DNA of 50,550 bases from JAJPXI01 sp051867655. Lineage in GTDB: Bacteria > Bacillota > Clostridia > Oscillospirales > Oscillospiraceae. The position numbers and the translations under genes are program-made. The notes beneath the pieces were generated by a model. It did no database searches. It was given only the letters and a program-made list of their open reading frames with translations, and was not told the DNA's origin. Positions 25,794 to 34,155 of the stretch are shown here, one piece after another. The stretch covers positions 1 through 50,550 of the forward strand of contig JBJDYV010000031.1 of the NCBI GenBank assembly GCA_051867655.1, in the 5' to 3' direction. How positions within the stretch are numbered: position 1 is the stretch's first letter; every line of letters begins with the position of its first letter.

Positions 25794-28700
25794 TTACCGC
25801 ATGGCGTACAGGATCTTGGCCATTTCGCAGCGCTTGATGGAGGAATTGGGGGCTACGGTGTTGTCCTCGTAGCCGTTGACCACGCCCTGGGCCACCATGG
25901 TGGCCAGGTAGTCCGCCGCCCAGGCCGGGATGTCGGCGGCGTCGGCAAAGGTCAGCTCCGCCGCGGCGTAGCCCTTTTGCTGGATGCGGCCCAGCATGGT
26001 CATGGCCTCAGAGCGGCTGATGCTCCGCTGGGCGAAAGCGTAGACGCCGCTGCCCTCGGCGCTGCCCTGCATGATGCCCAGGGCGTACATGGCCTTGACG
26101 CCGTCCAGGCACCAGGAGGGGATATCAGCGGTGTCGGCGAAGGGCAGCTCCACGTTGCTGTACGCGCTCAGGTCCAGGCGCAGCCAGCGGGCACACATCA
26201 GGGCAAACTCGCCGCGGGTAATGTCCTTGTCCGGATTGAAGCAGGTCTTTCCGTCCACGATCAGGCCGTTGGAGATGCCCTGGTCATACAGATAGTTTAC
26301 ATAATTCTTTGCCCAGTGGCCGGTCATGTCGGCAAAGGGCTCCGTCCGCTCGCCGGAGGCGGCGATGTCCGCCGAGGCCCGGCCAATGTTGCCCGAGGCG
26401 TCGGTGGCCGTGACGGTGACGCGGTGGGCCAGCCCGTCCTGGGCGGGCAGCGCGGCGGTCAGCGTCAGGCCTTCCAGGGTGAAGGACAGCGCCCAGCCGT
26501 CATAGGTCACGGAGATCTGCGCCTGGGTGAAGGCGTTGTCCATGTTGTCCTGCACCGTGGCGCGCAGCGTGTTTCCGGAAAGCTCCACGGTGACGGCCGG
26601 ACAGGTCAGGTCGGGGTCGGCCTGGTTGGAGGAGGTCACGTGGTCCAGCCAGATGGTCCCCTGGCGGGTGGTGCCGGTGGGGGTGATCTTCAGGGTCAGG
26701 ATCTGGTCGGCATCGTCGGGCAGGGGAGCGACGATCTGCTGCCAGCCCTTGAAGTCCAGCACGGTCAGCGCCTGCTCACGGGAGCTGCCGTCCGTCAGGC
26801 GCACCGAGGCCGACAGGGTGTTGCCCGAGCCGTCTCCGTACACCCAGAGAGTCAGATACTGCGAGCCGTCCTGGAAGTCCAGCGGGATGCCGAAGGCGGC
26901 GAATTCATCCGCGCCCATGTCGTAGGTTATCCTGGCGCTCTGACTGCCGTAGCGCACATAGACCGAGCGCCGCTCCGGTTCGATCCGGGCGGTCAGGCTG
27001 CCCGACAGATTCAGAAAGTCGCCCTCGAAGGTCTCCACTGTGCGGATCTGGCCCGATACGGTCAGGGGGATCGCGACGGTTTTCCCGCCGGCGGTCACGG
27101 TCACGGAGCCGGAGCCGCTGGTCTCACCGGTGGTCAGCTTTCCGCTTTGGTCGATGGTCCCCAGTCCCTCGGAGACGCTCCAGGTAAAGCACGCGTCCTG
27201 GCAGACCAGAGACAGGTTGCGGTAGACCGCGGAGGCGGTCAGGTCGATGGTTTCGCCCGGCTCCAGGTGAAGGGCGGACAGCGCGGCGCCGGTGGCCTCG
27301 TTCCGGACGGTGATCTGGTCCGGGGTGGGCACCACGGTGATCAGGGCGCTGCCGGTCAGTCTGCCTGCCTCGGCCTCCAGGGTATAGGTGCCGGCCTGGG
27401 TCCCGGCGGTCAGCACGCCGTCGGTAATGGTGCCCGCCTGCCGGGGCAGGCTGAAGTCCACCTCGTCGGCGTCGTACCGGGTCACGGTCTGGCCCAGATT
27501 GTCCACGCCGGCGGCGGACAGCTCCAGCTGGGCGCCGGAGAGCAGGATGGCGTCGCTGGGGGAGAGGGCCAGAGCTTCCGCCCGCCCGGGGTCGGTTTGG
27601 TCGGCCACCAGGAACAGGGCGTTGGTGACGGCCCGCTGGGAGCCGTCGGAGGGGCTGTTGAGCACGGCGAAGCTGTCCTCGCCGGGGAGGGAGGCGCCCA
27701 GGGTGGTGGAGCCGCCGCCGTCCAGGCACATGGCCTCCACGCAGCCCAGCTCCACCAGACGCTCGGCCACCTGCTGCATGGAAGCGCCCACGCTGTAGCC
27801 GCTCTGGCGGCCATCCACGGTGTAGAAGACGGTGGAGCCGTCCGCCCGGATGCCCACGGCGGTGCGGGGGGCCTGGGTGGTCTCCAGGTCAGACTCCACC
27901 GCCCCGTTTGTCACCATCTTGTACAGGCCGCCGATGGCAGTGACGGCGGTCTCCCACCGCTCGTCGGGGGAGGTGATGTCGATCTCCACCGTGTCCCCGG
28001 CCTGGAGTGCGGAGAGCTGGCCCACCAGCCATTCATTGCTGTCGCTGCTGATGGACAGCACCAGACAGCCCTCGGGGATTTCGATGGAGCCGGTGGACTG
28101 GAGCACCTGGGCCACCGTGCAGGATATATGTCCGCCGATGATGGGCTCGTCGGTGTACACCAGGGTGTCCTTGATCTTTTCGGGGGTCCCGCCGCCCTGG
28201 GTTACGTCCTCCGCGTCCAGATCGGCGGAGCCGGTAAAGGGGTCGAGCTCTTCGCCGCCCGGCTGCTCCTGCACCGGAGTGTCCTCCACATCCAGGTCCA
28301 CCTGTACCGTCTCGTCCAGATGATCAGTGGACGGGATCAGGATCACGTCGATCCCGGGCTTGGTGTGGTTGGTGGTGGCCGCGAAATCATGGGTATAGAG
28401 AACGTAGCTGTTGTCGGTGCGCACCTTGTTCAGACCGCCGGAGACGGCATAGGTGGCGCCGCCGAAGGTGGCGGTGATGGACAGATCGGGCTTGCCGATG
28501 AAGGCGTTTCCGTCGGCGTCGAAGCCCAGCGCGTAAATGTAGGACGAGGAGGAGCGCAGCACGCCGTCGGTGATGACCAGACCCAGGGGCGCGCCGGTGG
28601 CCAGGACGAAGTAATCGCCATTGATGCCGCCCAGCACCCGCTTGCCCTCATTTTCCAGTCCCTGCGCCAGGGTGGAGAGGGTGTTCTTGGCCAGCACTGT

Positions 28701-28943
28701 GTCGCCGTAGGCCACGGCGGGCTGCACCAGCTCATTGGGGCTGTACTCGAAATAGCGCTCGGTGCGCAGGTCGGAGTAGGTGGCGCTCCAGAGGTACTGA
28801 CGGGTGTAATCCACTCCCTCCGCCAGATGAATCTTGCCCCTATGTATTTCGGTGCCCAGGGCCTGAGAGGCCGACGCGGCGGGCCCGGCGGCCAGCAGCA
28901 AAGCCAGCGCCCAGGCGGTGGCACGGACTGGAATTTTCTTCAT
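25794..28943 (-). CDS. Secreted NAGPA phosphodiester glycosidase with Ig-like and SLH domains
   Basis: A 1049-residue exported protein. Residues 1-25 are a signal peptide. Residues 90-440 hold a NAGPA-type phosphodiester glycosidase domain (GGINGDYFVLATGAPLGLVI, PRTAVGIRADGSTVFYTVDG and CLDGGGSTTL, the conserved active-site end), split by an acidic low-complexity insert near 215-255. Next come bacterial Ig-like/adhesion segments (450-640), a beta-sandwich region (650-830), and C-terminal SLH modules (FADMTGHWAKNYVNYLYDQG, IPSWCLDGVKAMYALGIMQG, IPAWAADYLATMVAQGVVNG). It probably acts on wall or capsule phosphodiester-linked sugars at the cell surface. Ribosome site CAGGAGG. Confidence 0.88.
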   Translation of the reverse strand: MKKIPVRATAWALALLLAAGPAASASQALGTEIHRGKIHLAEGVDYTRQYLWSATYSDLRTERYFEYSPNELVQPAVAYGDTVLAKNTLSTLAQGLENEGKRVLGGINGDYFVLATGAPLGLVITDGVLRSSSSYIYALGFDADGNAFIGKPDLSITATFGGATYAVSGGLNKVRTDNSYVLYTHDFAATTNHTKPGIDVILIPSTDHLDETVQVDLDVEDTPVQEQPGGEELDPFTGSADLDAEDVTQGGGTPEKIKDTLVYTDEPIIGGHISCTVAQVLQSTGSIEIPEGCLVLSISSDSNEWLVGQLSALQAGDTVEIDITSPDERWETAVTAIGGLYKMVTNGAVESDLETTQAPRTAVGIRADGSTVFYTVDGRQSGYSVGASMQQVAERLVELGCVEAMCLDGGGSTTLGASLPGEDSFAVLNSPSDGSQRAVTNALFLVADQTDPGRAEALALSPSDAILLSGAQLELSAAGVDNLGQTVTRYDADEVDFSLPRQAGTITDGVLTAGTQAGTYTLEAEAGRLTGSALITVVPTPDQITVRNEATGAALSALHLEPGETIDLTASAVYRNLSLVCQDACFTWSVSEGLGTIDQSGKLTTGETSGSGSVTVTAGGKTVAIPLTVSGQIRTVETFEGDFLNLSGSLTARIEPERRSVYVRYGSQSARITYDMGADEFAAFGIPLDFQDGSQYLTLWVYGDGSGNTLSASVRLTDGSSREQALTVLDFKGWQQIVAPLPDDADQILTLKITPTGTTRQGTIWLDHVTSSNQADPDLTCPAVTVELSGNTLRATVQDNMDNAFTQAQISVTYDGWALSFTLEGLTLTAALPAQDGLAHRVTVTATDASGNIGRASADIAASGERTEPFADMTGHWAKNYVNYLYDQGISNGLIVDGKTCFNPDKDITRGEFALMCARWLRLDLSAYSNVELPFADTADIPSWCLDGVKAMYALGIMQGSAEGSGVYAFAQRSISRSEAMTMLGRIQQKGYAAAELTFADAADIPAWAADYLATMVAQGVVNGYEDNTVAPNSSIKRCEMAKILYAMR

Positions 28944-28971
28944 TATGTAAACCTCCTGCTGGAATGATGGT

Positions 28972-29000
28972 ATTCTACCACAACATCCTATCCTTGTAAA
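28972..29000 (-). promoter_or_regulatory. Promoter of the NAGPA-SLH gene
   Basis: Minus strand: TTTACA (28995-29000), 17-bp spacer, TAGAAT (28972-28977). Confidence 0.65.
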
Positions 29001-29003
29001 CAG

Positions 29004-29043
29004 GAAAGACCCGTCAGAAATTCTTAAGAATTTCGAACGGGTC
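29004..29043 (-). terminator. Intrinsic terminator of hemW
   Basis: Minus strand: GACCCGT and GAAATTC pair with GAATTTC and ACGGGTC (two small mismatches), followed by TTT. It insulates hemW from the NAGPA-SLH promoter. Confidence 0.75.
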
Positions 29044-29049
29044 AGGGCC

Positions 29050-30249
29050 TTATTCAGTCGGCTTGGCGCGGTCGTTCACCCGGGCCAGGGTGTCGGCCAG
29101 AGTGGCCTGCTCCTGGAGCTCCAGAAGCTCCCCGATGATCTGGTTGGACACCAGAAAGCCCTGGGGAGTCAGCCGCCAGCGGCCGTCCCTGCGGCAGGCC
29201 AGCCCCCGGCGCTCATACTCCAGAAGCCGCTCCTCCAGGGGCGCGAAATTCATGAAAAACTCCCGCCGGTACTCCCACTCCTCGATGCCGTGGGTGGTGC
29301 GCAGGCGGAGCATCAGGTACTCCCCCGAGCGCTCCTTCCGGGGGATGGGGTCGTCCTCGTCCACGATGGTTCCGCCCTCCAGCACGCCCTTGATGTAGCC
29401 CTCCAGGTCCCGGATGAAGGAGTAGCGCCGCTCCCCGAAGTCGGAGTGGGCCCCGGGGCCGAAGCCCATATAGGGCTGGGTCAGCCAGTATTTGCAGTTG
29501 TGGCGGGAGCGGAAGTCCGGTTTGGCAAAGTTGGAGATCTCGTACTGTTCATAGCCCGCCTGCTCCAGCCGCTCCACCGTCCACAGGTAGCAGTCGGCCT
29601 GGGCGTCGTCGTCGGGCAGAACCTCGCCCTCCTCCACCCGGCGAAACAGGGGGGTGCCCTCCTCCACCTTCAGGCCGTAGGCGGAGATGTGTTCCGGCTC
29701 CAGCGCCAGCACCCACTCTACCGTGTCCTTCCAGCTGCTCATGTCCTGGCCGGGCAGGCCGTAGATCAGGTCCAGACTCAGATTCTCAAACTTGGCCCGG
29801 CGAGCCTGCTCCACCGCTTGGCACGCCTGCCCGAAAGTGTGGGGGCGGCCCAGGCTGGCCAGTTGGCCGTCGTCCGCCGACTGCACCCCCAGGGAGATGC
29901 GGTTGAAGCCCGCCCTGCGCAGGCGCTTGAGCATCTTCTGATCCACACTGTCCGGGTTGGCCTCCAGGGTGATCTCCGCCTGCTTGCCCACCTGATAATG
30001 CTTCCTGATGTGCTTGAGCAGGGCGGTCAGGCGCTTTTCCCCGTAAAAGCTGGGGGTGCCGCCGCCGAAATAGACCGTGTCCACCGTGTAAGCCGCCGCC
30101 TGGGGGGCCGCCTCCGCCAGATGGGCCAGCAGGGCGCGCTGGTAGTCGTCCATGCGCTTCTCCTGGCCGGGCAGAGAGTAAAAGTCACAGTAGGCGCATT
30201 TGCTGCGGCAGAACGGGATGTGGATGTAGAGGCCCAGAGTTTGATCCAT
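29050..30249 (-). CDS. hemW: Radical SAM protein HemW (haem chaperone)
   Basis: A 399-residue protein with the radical-SAM cluster CxxxCxxC in HIPFCRSKCAYCDFYS (residues 10-25), GGGTPS near 63, EITLEANPDS, then RISLGVQSADD and LSLDLIYGLPGQ. The C-terminal HemN-like domain is at 290-390 (EYLMLRLRTTHGI, GFLVSNQIIGELL). HemW was long annotated as coproporphyrinogen oxidase but lacks the extra HemN residues and is now regarded as a haem-inserting chaperone. Divergent from the pseudouridine synthase gene; ATG 30249 with a GGAGA site. Confidence 0.92.
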   Translation of the reverse strand: MDQTLGLYIHIPFCRSKCAYCDFYSLPGQEKRMDDYQRALLAHLAEAAPQAAAYTVDTVYFGGGTPSFYGEKRLTALLKHIRKHYQVGKQAEITLEANPDSVDQKMLKRLRRAGFNRISLGVQSADDGQLASLGRPHTFGQACQAVEQARRAKFENLSLDLIYGLPGQDMSSWKDTVEWVLALEPEHISAYGLKVEEGTPLFRRVEEGEVLPDDDAQADCYLWTVERLEQAGYEQYEISNFAKPDFRSRHNCKYWLTQPYMGFGPGAHSDFGERRYSFIRDLEGYIKGVLEGGTIVDEDDPIPRKERSGEYLMLRLRTTHGIEEWEYRREFFMNFAPLEERLLEYERRGLACRRDGRWRLTPQGFLVSNQIIGELLELQEQATLADTLARVNDRAKPTE

Positions 30250-30267
30250 GTGCCTGAGTCTCCTTTC

Positions 30268-30296
30268 TTGTCATTGTGCTCGTTTTCCTGTAAAAT
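30268..30296 (+). promoter_or_regulatory. Promoter of the pseudouridine synthase gene
   Basis: TTGTCA (30268-30273), 17-bp spacer, TAAAAT (30291-30296). Confidence 0.65.
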
Positions 30297-30317
30297 AAAG
30301 AAAAAGGGGGGATGGGA

Positions 30318-31196
30318 ATGGAAGAGCGGCGTCTGGAACTGCGCGTGATCCATGAGCAGAACGTGGGGCTGCTGCTGCGCCGGGAGCTGAACTGCTCCGC
30401 CGCCGTGGTACGCACGGCCAAAAAATATCCCGACGGCATCCTGCTGGACGGGGAGCACACCACCACCGCGGACACGGCCCGGCCGGGGCAGGTGCTGTCC
30501 ATCCTGATCTCCGACCGGGAAAACGGGGACCTGGAACCGGCCCAGGGGCCGGTGGACATCGTCTACCAGGACGGGGACCTGCTGGTGCTCAACAAGGCGG
30601 CGGGGGTGGCCGTTCACCCCAGTCCGGGCCACCATGCCGATACTTTGGGTAATTTTCTGACTGATTATTACAAAAAACAGGGGGTTCCGTTCATTTTCCG
30701 TCCGGCCAACCGGCTGGACCGGGGAACCTCCGGCCTGATGGTGGCGGCCCGCCACGCCCACGCCCAGGAGCTTTTGAAGCACCAGCTCCACACCGGCGCG
30801 TTCAAGCGGGTGTACCTGGCGGTGTGCCAGGGCGTGCCCGGCCAGGACGAGGGGATCATCGACATGCCCATCGGCCGCGCCGACGGCTCGGTGCTCATGC
30901 GGCAGGTGCGCGCCGACGGGGCGCGGGCGGTGACTCATTATAAAGTGATGTCAACCTCCAAAGGCCGCAGTCTGGTGCGGCTGGAGCTGGAGACAGGGCG
31001 CACCCACCAGATCCGGGTGCACATGGCCTGGCTGGGCTGTCCCCTGGTGGGGGACTTCCTCTATGGGGTGGAGGACAAGACCCTGATCGGCCGCACGGCG
31101 CTGCACTCCTGGCAGCTCTCCGTGACGCAGCCCCTGACGGGGGAGCGCCTGGAGCTGACCGCACCCCTGCCGGAGGACATGGTCAGGCTGCTGTAA
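30318..31196 (+). CDS. RluA-family pseudouridine synthase
   Basis: A 292-residue protein. The catalytic Asp lies in RPANRLDRGTSGLM near residue 135, with IVYQDGDLLVLNKAAGVAVH before it and LELETGRTHQIRVHMAWLGCP, then GDFLYG, after it. The N-terminal 70 residues form a reduced S4-like region. It isomerises uridine in rRNA or tRNA; the target site cannot be read from the sequence (RluD/YjbO/YlyB-like). ATG 30318 is preferred to ATG 30312 because the AAGGGGGG site touches the first ATG. Convergent with the radical SAM gene, with only 9 bp between stops. Confidence 0.9.
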   Translation: MEERRLELRVIHEQNVGLLLRRELNCSAAVVRTAKKYPDGILLDGEHTTTADTARPGQVLSILISDRENGDLEPAQGPVDIVYQDGDLLVLNKAAGVAVHPSPGHHADTLGNFLTDYYKKQGVPFIFRPANRLDRGTSGLMVAARHAHAQELLKHQLHTGAFKRVYLAVCQGVPGQDEGIIDMPIGRADGSVLMRQVRADGARAVTHYKVMSTSKGRSLVRLELETGRTHQIRVHMAWLGCPLVGDFLYGVEDKTLIGRTALHSWQLSVTQPLTGERLELTAPLPEDMVRLL

Positions 31197-31205
31197 AGCG
31201 GAGGG

Positions 31206-32081
31206 TCATACGCCCGTCAGATCAAAGGGCGGGATATACACGGCCTGTGCGGAGGAGTCGTCCTGAACGAAGCCCTCCAGCCCCAGATTTTTCATATATT
31301 CCTGGGCACTGCGGGCCTCGGAGGGGCGCAGACGGTGGGAGAGCGCCGGTTCCTCCAGGGCCTTCCCCCAGGGGATGTACTGACTCATCAGGGAGAACAG
31401 CACCTCGCCGGGGGCGAAGTGCTCCGCCACCCAGTCCATGACCGCCTTGGCCTCATTCAGACGGGTGGGCAGGAGCAGATGGCGGATGACCACGCCCTTT
31501 TTCAGCAGACCGTCCTCCCCGAACACGCAGGGGCCGGTCTGGCGGAACATCTCCAGAATGGCGGCGGTGGCGGTCTCCGGGTAGTCGGCCGCCCCTGACC
31601 AAAGGCGGGCGTGGTCGGCATCCAGATATTTCAGATCGGGGAGGTACACGTCGATCTTCCCCTCCAGAGTGCGCAGGGTGTCCACCTTGTCGTATCCGCC
31701 GGTGTTGTACACCACGGGCACCCCCAGGGGCTGTTCCAGAAGCTCATTCAGCACATGGACGTAGTGGGTGGGGTTGACGAAATTGATGTTGTGGGCCCCC
31801 TGGGCGATCAGCTCGGCGCAGATCTCCCGCAGGCGCTCCATCGAAATGACTTTGCCGAAATTTTCGTGGCTGATCTGCTCGTTCTGGCAGAAAACACATT
31901 TCAGGGAGCAGCCGGAAAAGAAGACGGTGCCCGAGCCGTGCTTCCCCGAGATGGGAGGTTCCTCCCACATATGCAGGGCGGCGCGGGCCACCACGGGAAG
32001 GGCGGGCATCTGACAGACGCCCGCCCGGTCGGTCTCCGTTCGGCTGGCCCCGCAATTGCGGGGGCAAAGAGTACAGATCAT
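31206..32081 (-). CDS. PflX-like radical SAM protein (COG1313 type)
   Basis: A 291-residue protein resembling pyruvate-formate-lyase-activating enzymes. The N-terminus MICTLCPRNCG plus GVCQMP forms an extra Cys cluster; the radical-SAM motif is GCSLKCVFCQN near residue 57-67. Later blocks INFVNPTHYVHVL, VVYNTGGYDKVDTL, DVYLPDLKYLD and VVIRHLLLPTRL are typical of the PflX/COG1313 family. No glycyl-radical partner is nearby, so the target is unknown. The frame runs to 32144, but ATG 32081 has an AAAGGAG site and starts the Cys-rich N-terminus. Confidence 0.82.
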   Translation of the reverse strand: MICTLCPRNCGASRTETDRAGVCQMPALPVVARAALHMWEEPPISGKHGSGTVFFSGCSLKCVFCQNEQISHENFGKVISMERLREICAELIAQGAHNINFVNPTHYVHVLNELLEQPLGVPVVYNTGGYDKVDTLRTLEGKIDVYLPDLKYLDADHARLWSGAADYPETATAAILEMFRQTGPCVFGEDGLLKKGVVIRHLLLPTRLNEAKAVMDWVAEHFAPGEVLFSLMSQYIPWGKALEEPALSHRLRPSEARSAQEYMKNLGLEGFVQDDSSAQAVYIPPFDLTGV

Positions 32082-32107
32082 AAACAGGCTCCTTTCTGCT
32101 CGGAAAC

Positions 32108-32135
32108 GGGAAAACGGGCCGCCCGGGGGCGGCCC
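32108..32135 (-). terminator. Intrinsic terminator after tdk
   Basis: Minus strand: GGGCCGCC pairs with GGCGGCCC, followed by CGTTTT. It lies between tdk and the radical SAM gene, partly over the latter's leader. Confidence 0.6.
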
Positions 32136-32171
32136 CTGCATCATTTTTGGATTTTACGGCGGGCCCGCGTA

Positions 32172-32741
32172 TCAGTCCGGCCCCAGCTTGCCCTGCTTCC
32201 AGTGCCGGCGGCACAGGCCGATGTACTTGTCGTTGGCCCCCAGCACCACCTGCTCGCCCTCCTTCAGCACCACGCCGTTCTCGTCGAACCGGGCGTTGTA
32301 GGTGGCCTTCTTGCCGCACCAGCAGATGGTCTTGACCTCCTCGATGATGTCCGCCCAGGCCAGCAGGGCCTCGGAGCCGGGGAACAGGTCGCCCTTGAAG
32401 TCGGCCCGCAGGCCGTAGCAGATGACGGGCACGTTCAGCTCGTCCACCACGTCGGTCAGGAAGGCGACCTCCTCCCGGCTGAGGAACTGGGACTCGTCCA
32501 CAATGATGCACTGGTACCCCTTGATCTCCTCCGGGGGCAGGGCCATGAAATCGCTGAACCAGGTGCAGGGGTAGGTCAGGCCGATGCGGGAGTTGACGAT
32601 GGACGCGCCCTCCCGCTGGTCGATGTTGGGCTTGACCATCAGGGCCTTCTGGCCCCGCTCCTCATAGTTGTAGCGCACCATCAGGGCGTTGGCCGACTTG
32701 GAGGAGCCCATGACTCCGTAACGAAAATACAGCTTTGCCAT
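32172..32741 (-). CDS. tdk: Thymidine kinase
   Basis: A 189-residue type II thymidine kinase. P-loop GVMGSSKSANAL at residues 9-20, DESQFL (Walker B region with catalytic Glu) near 85, and the lasso/zinc part with CWCGKKATYNARF and the C-terminal CRRHW. It phosphorylates thymidine for salvage. It lies 39 bp after mutY in the same direction, so it is probably co-transcribed. Confidence 0.93.
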   Translation of the reverse strand: MAKLYFRYGVMGSSKSANALMVRYNYEERGQKALMVKPNIDQREGASIVNSRIGLTYPCTWFSDFMALPPEEIKGYQCIIVDESQFLSREEVAFLTDVVDELNVPVICYGLRADFKGDLFPGSEALLAWADIIEEVKTICWCGKKATYNARFDENGVVLKEGEQVVLGANDKYIGLCRRHWKQGKLGPD

Positions 32742-32780
32742 CCTTGACCTCCGTGGGGCGGCGGGACTGACGTCCCGCCG

Positions 32781-33818
32781 TTATTCTTTTGAATATGCCA
32801 TGCCCTCGTCCACATACTGGGCGAAGCCGTCAAAGGCATTGGGAGTGGCGTAGATGTCTTTCAGTTCCTGCCTGTCGGCCCAAACCCAGCCCTCGGGCAG
32901 CTCGTCGTCCATGGCGTAAATCACGCGGCCCTTCATGTGCCACTCCACATGGGAGAAGATGTGCCTGCACTGGCCGCCGCTGCACTCCAGGCCGTACACG
33001 GGGATGTCGGCGGGGGCGGGCTCGTTGGGGAACTCCCACAGTCCGGCCAGCAGGCCGCGGGGAGGACGGCGGCGCAGGGCCACCTTGCCGCCGTAAAAAA
33101 TCAGGAACACATCCCGCTTTTCCACGCGCCTGGCCTTGGAGGGGGCCTTGACGGGCAGCTTGTCCGTCAGCTCTTTTTGGTTCGCCTCGCAGAAGGGGGC
33201 GGCGGGGCATTTTTCGCACAGGGGGGCGCCGTTGGGCAGGCACACGGTGGCGCCCAGCTCCATCATCGCCTGGTTGAAGTCGCCCGGCGCCTTGGTGGGG
33301 ATGACCTCGCTCAGCGCGGCGGTCACCTTTTTCTTCATGGCGGGGGTGGAGATGTCGGTGTCGTCCCCGGTGATGCGGGCCACCACCCGCAGAACGTTGC
33401 CGTCCACCGCCGGGGTGGGCATACCGAAGGCGATGGAGCAGATGGCCCCCGCCGTGTAGTCGCCGATGCCGGGCAGGGCGCGGATGGCGGCGTGATCCCG
33501 GGGAAACTCGCCGCCGTACTCGTCCACGATGATTTTGGCCGTGCGGTGCAGGGCGCGGGCGCGGTTATAGTAGCCCAGCCCCTGCCACAGCTTCAGCAGC
33601 TGGTCCTCGTCCAGAGCGGCCAGGTCGGCCACGGTGGGGCACTGCTGCAGCACGTGGGCGTAATAGCCCTGAACCACCGCCACGCGGGTCTGCTGGAGCA
33701 TGATCTCCGACAGCCAGACGTGGTAGGGAGTGGGATCCGCCCGCCAGGGGAGCTCCCGGGCGTTTTCACGGTACCAGTTCAGCAGGGGAATGGGCAGTTG
33801 TTCCAATTGCTTGTTCAA
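32781..33818 (-). CDS. mutY: Adenine DNA glycosylase MutY
   Basis: A 345-residue protein. Catalytic Glu in SEIMLQQTRV, the helix-hairpin-helix LPGIGDYTAGAI, catalytic Asp in AVDGNVLRV, and the [4Fe-4S] loop CLPNGAPLCEKCPAAPFC (residues 191-208). The C-terminal NUDIX-like domain (KRDVFLIFYGGKVALRRRP, GLLAGLWEFPNE) recognises 8-oxoguanine. It removes adenine mispaired with 8-oxoG. The start is TTG at 33818, as no ATG fits the conserved N-terminus. Confidence 0.93.
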   Translation of the reverse strand: MNKQLEQLPIPLLNWYRENARELPWRADPTPYHVWLSEIMLQQTRVAVVQGYYAHVLQQCPTVADLAALDEDQLLKLWQGLGYYNRARALHRTAKIIVDEYGGEFPRDHAAIRALPGIGDYTAGAICSIAFGMPTPAVDGNVLRVVARITGDDTDISTPAMKKKVTAALSEVIPTKAPGDFNQAMMELGATVCLPNGAPLCEKCPAAPFCEANQKELTDKLPVKAPSKARRVEKRDVFLIFYGGKVALRRRPPRGLLAGLWEFPNEPAPADIPVYGLECSGGQCRHIFSHVEWHMKGRVIYAMDDELPEGWVWADRQELKDIYATPNAFDGFAQYVDEGMAYSKE

Positions 33819-33860
33819 TGTGTGATCCAGACCTTTCTTATGGGGTAAAATTTGAATAAC

Positions 33861-33889
33861 ATTATACCCCTTCCGATCCTATTTTGCAA
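33861..33889 (-). promoter_or_regulatory. Promoter of the mutY-tdk operon
   Basis: Minus strand: TTGCAA (33884-33889), 17-bp spacer, consensus TATAAT (33861-33866). Confidence 0.75.
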
Positions 33890-33996
33890 CGGCGCAATTG
33901 ACGCGGACAGGAGCCATACGGCAGAAGTATTTTTTGGAAGCCTCGCTTTGGAAAAAGAAAATCAATGCTTTTGATATTTCAATAAATTTTCTTGAT

Positions 33997-34025
33997 TTGA
34001 CTGCATAGGAGAAAGGGAATATATT
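33997..34025 (+). promoter_or_regulatory. Promoter of the CuAO_N/ceramidase-like gene
   Basis: TTGACT (33997-34002), 17-bp spacer, TATATT (34020-34025). It leaves an untranslated leader of about 125 nt before the ATG at 34156. Confidence 0.65.
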
Positions 34026-34155
34026 GAATCCACATAATATAACCCGGAAAAAGCCGCGGCGAAATTGGTTATATTGTCAAAAAACGACTGATTGGAGGGA
34101 TGACGAAAAAACCGTTCATGGAGAAGAAGGGAAAAATATTCAGGAGGTTGTATGT

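Noticed and set aside
25773..28967. 1064-codon plus-strand frame opposite the NAGPA-SLH gene
   Set aside because: No domains, no ribosome site, and the opposite strand codes for signal peptide, NAGPA and SLH motifs.
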